Shown one piece after another: positions 1 to 6,576 of a stretch of 6,576 bases of DNA. The position numbers were made by a program, and so were the translations under genes. The notes beneath the pieces were generated by a model that was not told where the DNA came from, did no database searches, and saw only the letters and a list, made by a program, of their open reading frames with translations. Position 1 is the first letter of the stretch; the number at the start of each line of letters is the position of its first letter. The stretch comes from JAWXCF01 sp034440515 (GTDB lineage Bacteria > Bacteroidota > Bacteroidia > CAILMK01): assembly GCA_034440515.1 (NCBI GenBank), contig JAWXCF010000047.1:1-6576 (forward strand), given 5' to 3'.

Positions 1-350
1 CTTGTTGGAATATTTATGTAAGGAATCCCTCGCTTAAATATTGAAGCTATAAATCCGCCAAGGTCTGATATTACTCCTCCACCTAAGTTAATTAACAGAG
101 ATTGCCTAGAGAAGTTTTCCTCTATGAGTATTTCTGTGATTTGTTCTACTGTTTCTAGGGTTTTGTTACTTTCTCCGCTAGGTATGCTTATCTTAAGAAT
201 ATCATCATTGTCTCTTAGATATGGAATTTGTTCATAGCAAACCTCAGTATTTTCATCAGTTAGACAAACAATTTTGTCATAGTTATATCTCAAAATATAA
301 TCTGATATGTAATCAGAAACCTGATTAGTATAACTAAGATTTATGTGCAT
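1..350 (-). CDS. aroB: 3-dehydroquinate synthase, N-terminal part (cut by window edge)
   Basis: AroB converts DAHP to 3-dehydroquinate, the second step of the cytoplasmic shikimate pathway to aromatic amino acids, using NAD and a divalent metal. I read 116 open codons from the ATG at 350-348 to the left edge, about one third of the usual ~350 residues. Family signatures seen: D-K-I-V-C-L-T-D-E-N at residues 25-34; P-S-G-E-x-x-K at 57-63; the glycine-rich NAD-binding stretch N-L-G-G-G-V-I-S-D-L-G-G-F at 88-100; and R-G-I-P-Y-I-N-I-P-T at 107-116, which leads into the family's P-T-T/S-L-L segment. The metal-binding residues lie beyond the window. The start is not certain: another in-frame ATG lies at 368-366, directly after an in-frame TAA, and would add six residues unlike AroB. 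I prefer 350. The gene overlaps the end of cmk by 17 nt and has no clear ribosome-binding site, so translation is probably coupled to cmk. Identification is firm; intactness of the rest is unknown. Confidence 0.93.
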   Translation of the reverse strand, partial: MHINLSYTNQVSDYISDYILRYNYDKIVCLTDENTEVCYEQIPYLRDNDDILKISIPSGESNKTLETVEQITEILIEENFSRQSLLINLGGGVISDLGGFIASIFKRGIPYINIPT

Positions 351-1041
351 CGGCGGGTAGCCTGTCATTTACCAGATTTATTGCAAGTTGTAATTGTTCA
401 TCCATATTGATATCAGAATTATCTATCACTATAGCATCAGTTGCTTGCATTAGTGGACTATCTAATCTGGTACTATCTATGTGGTCTCTATGTAGTAGAT
501 TTTTCTTTATCTCTTCAAAATCCATTACAACATTTTGAGATGCTAATTCCTGTTGTCGTCGTTGCGTACGTATTTCAACATTTGCAGTCATAAACAGTTT
601 TAGATCGGCATTTGGAAACACGACTGTGCCAATATCTCTACCATCCATTATAACACTTCCTTTACCCCCCATTCGCCTTTGTTGATCTACCATTTGCAAT
701 CTAACCTGATGAAATTCACTTATGTAACTAACAACAGAATTAATATTTGGTTGTCTAATCTGGCTCTCTACATCATCACCATTTAGAAATGTTATTTGTT
801 TACCTATGTCATCATCATATTTTAAATCGATATGAATTTCCTCTAAATATTTTTCTATTTCTTTGAAATTAGATTGATTTAGACCCATATTTAGGGCATA
901 CAAGGTAACAGCTCTATACATAGCACCAGTATCTATATAGCTATATTGGTAGTGGTGTGCTAGTTGTCTAGCTAATGTGCTTTTACCACAAGATGAGTAT
1001 CCATCTATAGCTATGACTATTCCTTTTCTTACTTCTGGCAT
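334..1041 (-). CDS. cmk: Cytidylate (CMP/dCMP) kinase
   Basis: Cmk phosphorylates CMP and dCMP with ATP to CDP and dCDP in the cytoplasm, salvaging pyrimidine nucleotides from RNA and lipid turnover. The 235-residue product is of normal family length. Seen in order: P-loop G-Y-S-S-C-G-K-S-T at 14-22; D-T-G-A-M-Y-R-A-V at 37-45, part of the CMP site; a central NMP-binding region with Q-I-R at 94-96 and V-S at 104-105; D-G-R-D-I-G-T-V-V at 133-141; and the lid R-D-H-I-D-S-T-R at 185-192 followed by S-P-L, holding the arginines that contact phosphate. All key residues are present, so the enzyme should be active. The ATG at 1041 is well supported: an in-frame TAA stands two codons upstream, and a weak AAGG lies 8 nt before the start. 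The gene follows the AddA-like helicase after 54 nt and overlaps aroB, so it is probably in the same transcript. Its function is unrelated to its upstream neighbours. Confidence 0.97.
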   Translation of the reverse strand: MPEVRKGIVIAIDGYSSCGKSTLARQLAHHYQYSYIDTGAMYRAVTLYALNMGLNQSNFKEIEKYLEEIHIDLKYDDDIGKQITFLNGDDVESQIRQPNINSVVSYISEFHQVRLQMVDQQRRMGGKGSVIMDGRDIGTVVFPNADLKLFMTANVEIRTQRRQQELASQNVVMDFEEIKKNLLHRDHIDSTRLDSPLMQATDAIVIDNSDINMDEQLQLAINLVNDRLPADAHKS

Positions 1042-1095
1042 TACTTAAACCTTACTGTCTTTGTGGCGAAATTAATTCATTAGCTCTAAAACAGA
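1042..1095 (-). other. Short spacer between helicase gene and cmk; no clear promoter or terminator
   Basis: This 54-nt spacer is the only non-coding gap of any size. On the coding strand I see no GC-rich hairpin with a T run, hence no intrinsic terminator. There is at best a one-mismatch resemblance to the Bacteroidota -7 element (TAATTTCG against TAnnTTTG), without a convincing -33 TTTG. An internal cmk promoter cannot be excluded, but read-through from the helicase gene is the simpler reading. The spacer ends in AAGG (1053-1050), a weak Shine-Dalgarno-like match 8 nt before the cmk ATG. Confidence 0.5.
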
Positions 1096-3654
1096 CTATG
1101 CAATTATTGTTTCTATCAATAAGGATTCTTTATAAGCATCATACAATTCATTATTACCACTATAACTTATTATGTATGTCGATTTAACTGGCCTGGTAAG
1201 AGCTACATATAATATGTTAAGTTGCTCTAATTCGTTTAGGTATTTAAGCTTTTGATATGTTTCAAAGTGAAATATTTTCAAGTTATTTTCTGAAATATTG
1301 AAGAACGGTAACTTTATATTATCATAATTTATGAAAATTATTTCGTCCATTTTGACTCTCATACTCGGGCTTTTTAATTGCCCATTATATACGAATATAG
1401 TATGGTTCCACTCTAAACCCTTGGCACTATGTACTGTGATGAGTTCAATTCCTTGTTTTGTATTAGCTTCTTTCAACTCGTGTTTCAGGTATTCATATTC
1501 TCTAATAAATTTACCTGTATTATTTCCGTGAAGGCTTATATGGTCAGAAACTAATTGTATAAATAATTCAATATATGCATTGTCAACTATATCTACTTCA
1601 TTATTAGATTGTTGCAGAATACTTTGTCTTAATTTGGAGATGAATTCAATGCCATTATACGTAGCCAAGTCTTCATTTTCTGACAGATAAGCTTTTACCC
1701 ATACACGCCCAAATTCATCGTGAGAGGTTTTATGATTAATTAGGTTTATAAAATGAGCTGCTTGATAATTATAATATTCATTACCAAGCCCTAGATCATT
1801 ACTAACGTGATGTACGCTGCTGAGTAAAGCTAAGATGAGGCCTGAATAGACGTCGTTTTCAAGGAAATTTTTAGAAGTACTAAAATAAGGTATCCCTTCT
1901 TCTTTCAGCACCTCTGTAATTACATCAATCAAAGCAGCTGTTCTGGCAATTATGGCAAAACTATCAGCGTAAAAATTGGGATTATTTTGTACCAATCTAA
2001 CAGCCCTCAAAATGTCAATTTTTAATACAATATCTTTTTCTTCAGTCTTTATTGTTTTGCTTGGATCTCCTTTAATTTTTGGTATTTGTCCAGTTTCTTT
2101 TTTTTTCGTTTTTTGAGATGCAGTTTCATATATGCTAGTTATATCTGGATTATCATTTCCAATTTTAAATTTATCTAAATTACTGAATAAGTGGTTGTTA
2201 AAATCTATTATTTCCTTACTACTTCTATAATTATACTCTAGATATTTAACCTCAACAAACTTATTTATGTCGCCATAAGTAAGTATTTCATTAAGTAATA
2301 TTTCTACTTTACCGTCTCTCCACCTATATATAGATTGTTTTGGATCTGCAACTATATAGCACAATTGCCCCTCTGCCACTAAGTTATTAAGAAGAGGTTT
2401 TAAGCATTTCCATTGTATCTCACTAGTATCTTGAAACTCATCTATCATTAGATGCCTAATAATACTTGACCTGTTTGCTAATAGATTTTCTAATACGTTA
2501 TCATTTAAGTATTCTGATAGTTTTTGTCCAATTCTAGATAGTAATATGGTATTACTTCTTTTTTCATATTCTTCAACACCTTCAAGTAGAAAATCATTTA
2601 TATAAAAGAATACAAAATTTTTTTTGATTATATACTTAAGCTTGTAATAGTCAAAGCATAAGCTTAAATATTCTTTCAATTCTGAGTAATCTAAACTACC
2701 CAATATTTCATTTAAATCTAGGACACGTTCTGATTTAGTTTTTGATTCTCTTATCTTACAGAAATACTTATAGTTTTGAATATCGAATTCATCTGAAAAC
2801 AAAAATGAGTAAAGGGATTCATCTTTAAAATACTGAAATGAATCTGCAACATCATAATTGTCAGGTTCATAATTAAGTTCTTTTTTATTAAACTTAATAC
2901 CATTATCTGTAGCCAAAGCTATAAACTTATCAAAAATTTCTTTTGCCTTTACTTTTTTAACTGCTATTTCTTCACCCAATTCATTTACATTTAATTCTAT
3001 CTTATTCTTAATTCTATTCATCTCATCTCTAGAATATCTTGGGAGACTATTCATTTTTTTAATGAGCATATCAATTAAGTTATTGATAGTCTGGATTGGA
3101 TTCTCCAAATGTTCTTCAACCCTTTCTGTGAGGTATTCTTTAAAGTATTCTTGAACCTCAACGCTGTTTTTTATTTCCCTCCTAAAATATACTTTCAAAT
3201 AATCTTTTAAAGCATTAGCATCTAATTCTAGCTTTGCATCAATAGGTAAGTTTAATGCATTTTCATTGCCTTTAGTAATTTCTAGTAGCAGCCTATCAAT
3301 AGTATATACATTAAAGAAATCTGGGTTAAACAATAGGCTTAATTTGATATTGTATAACCGATCATATAAGATGTTGGAATTTAAGCCAAAATCATTTTCT
3401 AAGTTAAACTCCAATAGTTTTTCCGTAGAATCCAAATAAGTGTCTATTCTTCTGAATATTTTATCTTTTATATCATCAGTAGCTGCATTAGTAAATGTAG
3501 TTACATAAATATGTCTGCAATACTCGGGATCATCCGAGTTAATACATAGTGCTAAATACTTAGAAACTAACGTATAGGTTTTGCCACTACCAGCTGAAGC
3601 TATATAGACCTTTAGTGCTTTTTCAGCTTTATTAGTTTGATTGTAAGTCGCCAC
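1096..3654 (-). CDS. addA: AddA-like UvrD/Rep superfamily 1 helicase lacking the C-terminal nuclease domain
   Basis: Predicted motor subunit of an AddAB (RecBCD-type) complex that unwinds DNA from double-strand breaks for recombinational repair. The 852 residues carry all SF1A motifs: Walker A A-S-A-G-S-G-K-T at 19-26; motif Ia T-T-F-T-N-A-A-T at 52-59; V-Y-T-I-D-R at 116-121, matching the AddA/RecB T-I-H-S-F position; motif II D-E-F-Q-D-T at 405-410; motif III A-D-P-K-Q-S-I-Y-R-W-R at 436-446; motif IV Y-N-Y-R-S-S at 474-479; motif V T-V-H-S-A-K-G-L-E-W at 740-749; motif VI L-Y-V-A-L-T-R at 815-821. Residues between motifs Ia and II and between IV and V should form accessory 1B and 2B domains. 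Two-nuclease AddA proteins continue for roughly 200 or more residues into a RecB-type nuclease; this one stops 31 residues after motif VI and cmk follows, leaving no room for one. The start is GTG; the in-frame TAA ending the peptidase gene lies two codons upstream, and Walker A begins only 18 residues in. AddA assignment rests on motifs plus the nearby AddB-like gene; a stand-alone UvrD-like helicase is less likely. Confidence 0.85.
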   Translation of the reverse strand: MATYNQTNKAEKALKVYIASAGSGKTYTLVSKYLALCINSDDPEYCRHIYVTTFTNAATDDIKDKIFRRIDTYLDSTEKLLEFNLENDFGLNSNILYDRLYNIKLSLLFNPDFFNVYTIDRLLLEITKGNENALNLPIDAKLELDANALKDYLKVYFRREIKNSVEVQEYFKEYLTERVEEHLENPIQTINNLIDMLIKKMNSLPRYSRDEMNRIKNKIELNVNELGEEIAVKKVKAKEIFDKFIALATDNGIKFNKKELNYEPDNYDVADSFQYFKDESLYSFLFSDEFDIQNYKYFCKIRESKTKSERVLDLNEILGSLDYSELKEYLSLCFDYYKLKYIIKKNFVFFYINDFLLEGVEEYEKRSNTILLSRIGQKLSEYLNDNVLENLLANRSSIIRHLMIDEFQDTSEIQWKCLKPLLNNLVAEGQLCYIVADPKQSIYRWRDGKVEILLNEILTYGDINKFVEVKYLEYNYRSSKEIIDFNNHLFSNLDKFKIGNDNPDITSIYETASQKTKKKETGQIPKIKGDPSKTIKTEEKDIVLKIDILRAVRLVQNNPNFYADSFAIIARTAALIDVITEVLKEEGIPYFSTSKNFLENDVYSGLILALLSSVHHVSNDLGLGNEYYNYQAAHFINLINHKTSHDEFGRVWVKAYLSENEDLATYNGIEFISKLRQSILQQSNNEVDIVDNAYIELFIQLVSDHISLHGNNTGKFIREYEYLKHELKEANTKQGIELITVHSAKGLEWNHTIFVYNGQLKSPSMRVKMDEIIFINYDNIKLPFFNISENNLKIFHFETYQKLKYLNELEQLNILYVALTRPVKSTYIISYSGNNELYDAYKESLLIETIIA

Positions 3655-3657
3655 TAC

Positions 3658-5793
3658 TTATTCCTTCACTATGTTTAACTCTTTTATTAGATTTTCAGCA
3701 TTTCCAACGTGAAGAGTAGTCCACAAAACGAATCTGATGTCAACACCTATAGATCTGCTATATTTTTCATTCCAAGCATAATCGTTTACGGTAGCCTCAA
3801 ATGCACGGTCAAAGTTTAAGCCAACTAATTCACCCATATCATTTAGTACTGGACTGCCACTATTACCGCCAGATGTGTCTGTATTATACAATACGCATAA
3901 GTTTGCCAAGGCATCTTTTTGATTGCCAAATCTACTGTTCGCCTTAGTTTCTGCTACGTCTTTAATCTTTTTATTTACAATATAATCAGCCGATAAATTG
4001 TCTTTTTCTATCATTCCGGCTAGGGTAGTAGTTGGCAGACTTAGTACACCATCACTTGGGCTAAAACCTTTTATGTTTCCAAAACTTATTCGCATAGTAC
4101 TATTTGCATCAGGAAGAAATTCATCTCCTCTAGCTTCTATTAATCCATCTATGTAGTTTGGTAGCAATGCCTCGACTTGAGTTCGGTAAGTATTCTGGGT
4201 ATTATCTGTTTGTCTGTAGCCGTTATATATTCCTGCAGTAGTAATTATAAATGGATCTGCTACTAATAGTGCCTTTTTCTTTGTTACAAGCGCATATACG
4301 TAATTGCTGTCTAAAAACTTAGATTTAGAAAAATAGTAATTGAAATTCCTGTAGGCTTTAGACTCCAAACCTGCAAGTTCTAAGACTCTATTTTCTCCTT
4401 TAAAATTTGCTGCAATCATAAGCATTTTATGCAGATAGGCAGTGTCATACTTTATATAAAGTCCTCTGTATAAAGGCTTTATTTCTTTCAATGTAGCGCT
4501 AGCTAAACTATCTAGGCTTAATTTTTTCGTGTATTTCAGTTTACCATTATAGTCGTCTATAATGTGAGCCATTTTAGTAAGTGGACTTTCCCGTAATAAT
4601 TGCCCGTACCACAAATACTTAAGGGTTGTTTTTTCCATTTCTGCATAAAGTCGATTAGTTTGTAGCAAGGCATTATAGTATTCATCTACAGGTATGTTCC
4701 TACTTCTTAGCTTATCTATTACATAATTTTCCTCTATTTGCCTTTGCTCAACCAGACCAATTGCATTTAGTACTTTAATTTTTCCTTTATAGTTTTTCTC
4801 CACGTTTGCTAGGCTTTTCATTTTGCTTTGCTGCCTTATTTCCCATACAGGGTCTTTAGCACCTAGTTCTTTTATTTTATTTATTTGCCATTCGTATAGT
4901 TCACTTACAAACGGTAATAAATTTCGCTCGTGTTGCCCTACAAATGATGCTGGATAATTTCTATAAGTTCTGCCAGGATACCCCCATATCATTACAAAAT
5001 CATCTTTTTTCAGTCCACTGGCATTTATGTCCATTACTTGTGCTGGTACATAGGGTATATTTTGCTCATTATAGCTTGCGCCATCGCCGTTTTTACCTAC
5101 GTATGCCCTAAGGAAACTAAAATCTGCATTATGTCTAGGCCACACCCAATTATCACTTTCTCCGCCAAACTCACCAATATTTCTGGCAGGTATATACACT
5201 ACACGTATGTCTCTTAATATTTTATATCTAAACACTATATAGCTTTTACCTAGTAGCATTTCATTTACCTCAACAAATTGTTCTGGAGCGTTAGATTGTT
5301 CTTCCCTACGAATTAGCTCCATATTATTGGCTATTTGCAGTTTTTTATCACTTGCATTTGCAGTTTTTGCTATTCCTTTTAGCACATCTGCACTTACATC
5401 ACGATTGTAAATCATAATTTTTACAACCAAGTTAGTTTTTAACTCTTTCTCCTTTGTTTCAGCTAAATAGCCCTGCTCTAGCAGATTATTATCTGGAGAA
5501 CTGTATGGTTGTAACGTGCTAAATGCACAATGATGGTTAGTAAGAATAATACCTGACTTACTAACAAAAGAACCCGTACAGCCTCCTATCTGCACAACCC
5601 CGTGTATTAAGCTAATTTTTCCTGTGCTATCGTAAATTTTGTCAGGGTCAATTTTTAAACCACGTTTCTTGATATTACTTTTTTTAACTTTAGTAATTGG
5701 GTACATACCACCATCTGCAAGAACTGTTTGACTAAACAGTATAGTTGATAGTAATAGCCACAAACTAATATCAATAATCCTTAATCTTTTCAT
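3658..5793 (-). CDS. Secreted S46 family dipeptidyl-peptidase, DPP11-like (Asp/Glu-specific)
   Basis: S46 enzymes are serine exopeptidases of chymotrypsin fold that release dipeptides from peptide N-termini outside the cytoplasm, usually in the periplasm. The 711-residue length is typical. A Sec signal peptide is clear: K-R-L-R at 2-5, a hydrophobic core to about residue 20, and likely cleavage after V-L-A at 26. The catalytic triad is intact: H88 in T-N-H-H-C, D224 in W-P-R-H-N-A-D-F, and S645 in G-G-N-S-G-S-P-V. C72 and C89 flank the catalytic His region and probably form the family disulfide. N215-W216 and N330 match residues that bind the substrate amino terminus in characterised S46 enzymes. 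R663, 18 residues after the serine in N-F-D-R, sits where DPP11 has its specificity arginine (Arg673 in the Porphyromonas numbering I recall) and DPP7 has glycine, so I predict preference for Asp or Glu as the second residue. The ATG at 5793 overlaps the upstream nuclease gene by 23 nt; an AAGGGAG at 5812-5806 lies rather far, 12 nt upstream. Confidence 0.93.
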   Translation of the reverse strand: MKRLRIIDISLWLLLSTILFSQTVLADGGMYPITKVKKSNIKKRGLKIDPDKIYDSTGKISLIHGVVQIGGCTGSFVSKSGIILTNHHCAFSTLQPYSSPDNNLLEQGYLAETKEKELKTNLVVKIMIYNRDVSADVLKGIAKTANASDKKLQIANNMELIRREEQSNAPEQFVEVNEMLLGKSYIVFRYKILRDIRVVYIPARNIGEFGGESDNWVWPRHNADFSFLRAYVGKNGDGASYNEQNIPYVPAQVMDINASGLKKDDFVMIWGYPGRTYRNYPASFVGQHERNLLPFVSELYEWQINKIKELGAKDPVWEIRQQSKMKSLANVEKNYKGKIKVLNAIGLVEQRQIEENYVIDKLRSRNIPVDEYYNALLQTNRLYAEMEKTTLKYLWYGQLLRESPLTKMAHIIDDYNGKLKYTKKLSLDSLASATLKEIKPLYRGLYIKYDTAYLHKMLMIAANFKGENRVLELAGLESKAYRNFNYYFSKSKFLDSNYVYALVTKKKALLVADPFIITTAGIYNGYRQTDNTQNTYRTQVEALLPNYIDGLIEARGDEFLPDANSTMRISFGNIKGFSPSDGVLSLPTTTLAGMIEKDNLSADYIVNKKIKDVAETKANSRFGNQKDALANLCVLYNTDTSGGNSGSPVLNDMGELVGLNFDRAFEATVNDYAWNEKYSRSIGVDIRFVLWTTLHVGNAENLIKELNIVKE
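3661..3667 (-). promoter_or_regulatory. Shine-Dalgarno-like site for the helicase GTG start
   Basis: The coding strand reads GAAGGAA here, with AAGGA at 3666-3662, 7 nt before the GTG at 3654-3652. Spacing and sequence fit a ribosome-binding site. It lies inside the last codons of the peptidase gene, so ribosomes finishing that gene cross it, which suggests coupled translation. Many Bacteroidota genes use Shine-Dalgarno pairing weakly, so its strength here is inferred. Confidence 0.5.
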
Positions 5794-6576
5794 ATCGCAA
5801 ACATACTCCCTTAAAGTTACAGTATTGGCAGACTTTTGTGTCTTCTGTTTGTGTAATTTCTTCTTGATATACTTTTGTAATAATATCTTCTAAAAGTAAT
5901 TCAATAGCTCGATTCTCAACTTCTGACTTATATTTAAAACCTTCTATTACATTGTATTTGAATTCTTTAGATTCGTAATCACCACCAGCCTTAGAGAATA
6001 CTATGCTCTCCGAGTGAATACCATATTTCTTGAAATATATGTACTTATACAACTTTAGCTGAATTGAATATTTAAGTTTGTAAAAATGTTTAAAGTCTTC
6101 GTCTAGCTCTACTTTTCTACTATCGAACTTAGAATTACCCGTTTTGTAATCAATAATTTTTACTTGGTCTCCAACTATAATTCTATCTACACTACCACCT
6201 AGTGTCACATTATGCCCCTGTATGTTAACCTGATGCGACAAATCTTCTTCTAATAAATCTTTTCCTAAGCCAAAGTAAACATTGTTCTCATTTTTTAAAA
6301 CATTTCTTATGTAGAAACGAATAAATATCAATTCAAATGAACTAATATTTAGAAAATACTCATCATCGTTGAATTTCTTTTTAAATTGATCAATTATATA
6401 ATTGTCTATGACAATATTGGGTAGTGAAGATAACTTCTTATATCTACCTTCTTCATCTAGGGTTTTTACTCCTTCATATATTTTTTCAAGTACATTGTGG
6501 ATTATTTCTCCAGCTATTCTATTATCTAAGGTTTCTATTTCGATATCTTCTGTCTTTAATCCAACTACATAAGTTA
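5771..6576 (-). CDS. addB: AddB-like PD-(D/E)XK nuclease with Fe-S cysteine cluster, C-terminal part (cut by window edge)
   Basis: The frame is open from the right edge to the TGA at 5773-5771, giving 267 residues (first full codon 6574-6572). A TTG at 6331 could be taken as a start, but the upstream codons are clearly part of the same domain. Counting from the edge, the RecB/AddB nuclease motifs are: G-E-I-I-H-N-V-L-E at 22-30 with H26; G-G-S-V-D-R-I at 126-132 with D130; I-I-D-Y-K-T-G at 140-146 with D142 and K144; and Q-L-K-L-Y at 172-176, the Q-x-x-x-Y motif. Near the C-terminus C249-x2-C252-x5-C258 matches the three C-terminal cysteines that ligate a 4Fe-4S cluster in AddB; the fourth should lie just before the nuclease domain, outside the window. 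The protein should act in the cytoplasm as the nuclease and partner of the AddA-like helicase two genes downstream. Its N-terminal helicase-like region cannot be seen, so a Cas4-like or stand-alone nuclease is not formally excluded. Confidence 0.85.
   Translation of the reverse strand, partial: TYVVGLKTEDIEIETLDNRIAGEIIHNVLEKIYEGVKTLDEEGRYKKLSSLPNIVIDNYIIDQFKKKFNDDEYFLNISSFELIFIRFYIRNVLKNENNVYFGLGKDLLEEDLSHQVNIQGHNVTLGGSVDRIIVGDQVKIIDYKTGNSKFDSRKVELDEDFKHFYKLKYSIQLKLYKYIYFKKYGIHSESIVFSKAGGDYESKEFKYNVIEGFKYKSEVENRAIELLLEDIITKVYQEEITQTEDTKVCQYCNFKGVCLRYEKIKDY

Noticed and set aside
1042..1095. An intrinsic terminator between the helicase gene and cmk
   Set aside because: The spacer holds only short AT-only palindromes such as AATTAATT, with no GC stem and no following T run.
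1042..1100. A frameshifted AddA nuclease remnant downstream of the helicase stop
   Set aside because: Only 54 nt separate the stop from cmk, with no nuclease motif; the domain is absent rather than broken.
1331..1531. A 66-codon open frame on the plus strand
   Set aside because: It lies wholly inside and antisense to the helicase gene, over motif V and its surroundings, and its hydrophobic translation resembles no known family; it is a shadow of the real gene.
5771..5773. Possible TGA reassignment in an AT-rich reduced genome
   Set aside because: TGA is the natural end of the nuclease gene right after its cysteine cluster, and tryptophans in conserved motifs are encoded by TGG.
5771..6331. 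A short stand-alone nuclease starting at the TTG at 6331
   Set aside because: The frame stays open for 81 more codons to the window edge and these encode the G-E-I-I-H-N-V-L-E motif that the nuclease fold needs, so 6331 is internal.
1..6576. CRISPR array, insertion sequence, tRNA or a defence island
   Set aside because: There are no regular direct repeats, transposase motifs, terminal inverted repeats or tRNA-like folds; the nuclease and helicase fit AddAB repair better than Cas4 or a restriction-type system, since the cysteine spacing and SF1A motifs match AddB and AddA.

Overview
The window is AT-rich (roughly one third G+C by eye) and almost entirely coding. All five genes lie on the minus strand, so transcription runs from high to low coordinates. 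The protein content points to a member of the Bacteroidota. There is an S46 family dipeptidyl-peptidase with a signal peptide, a cytidylate kinase with a G-Y-S-S-C-G-K-S-T P-loop, and an AddA-like helicase beginning V-Y-I-A-S-A-G-S-G-K-T. TAA, TAG and TGA all serve as stops, so the genetic code is the standard bacterial one. The order within the phylum cannot be settled from this window.

Layout in transcription order: (1) 6576-5771, the C-terminal 267 residues of an AddB-like PD-(D/E)XK nuclease whose N-terminal part lies beyond the right edge; (2) 5793-3658, a secreted S46 dipeptidyl-peptidase whose specificity residue is of the DPP11 (Asp/Glu-specific) type; (3) 3654-1096, an AddA-like UvrD/Rep-family helicase that ends just after helicase motif VI and has no C-terminal nuclease domain; (4) 1041-334, cytidylate kinase Cmk; (5) 350-1, the N-terminal 116 residues of 3-dehydroquinate synthase AroB, cut by the left edge.

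The junctions are tight: a 23-nt overlap, a 3-nt gap, a 54-nt gap and a 17-nt overlap. No convincing terminator or promoter lies inside, so this looks like one co-transcribed block. Genes 1 and 3 should together form an AddAB (RecBCD-type) helicase-nuclease that processes double-strand breaks. On this reading AddA supplies the motor and AddB the only nuclease. The peptidase acts outside the cytoplasm yet sits between the two subunits. Cmk (pyrimidine nucleotide supply) and AroB (shikimate pathway) are unrelated housekeeping genes.

I see no mobile element, RNA gene, CRISPR array or plainly new system. The points most worth a second look are the AddAB with one apparent nuclease, the peptidase between its subunits, and the same-frame TAA-GTA-GTG junction. 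No gene-free stretch exceeds 54 bases.
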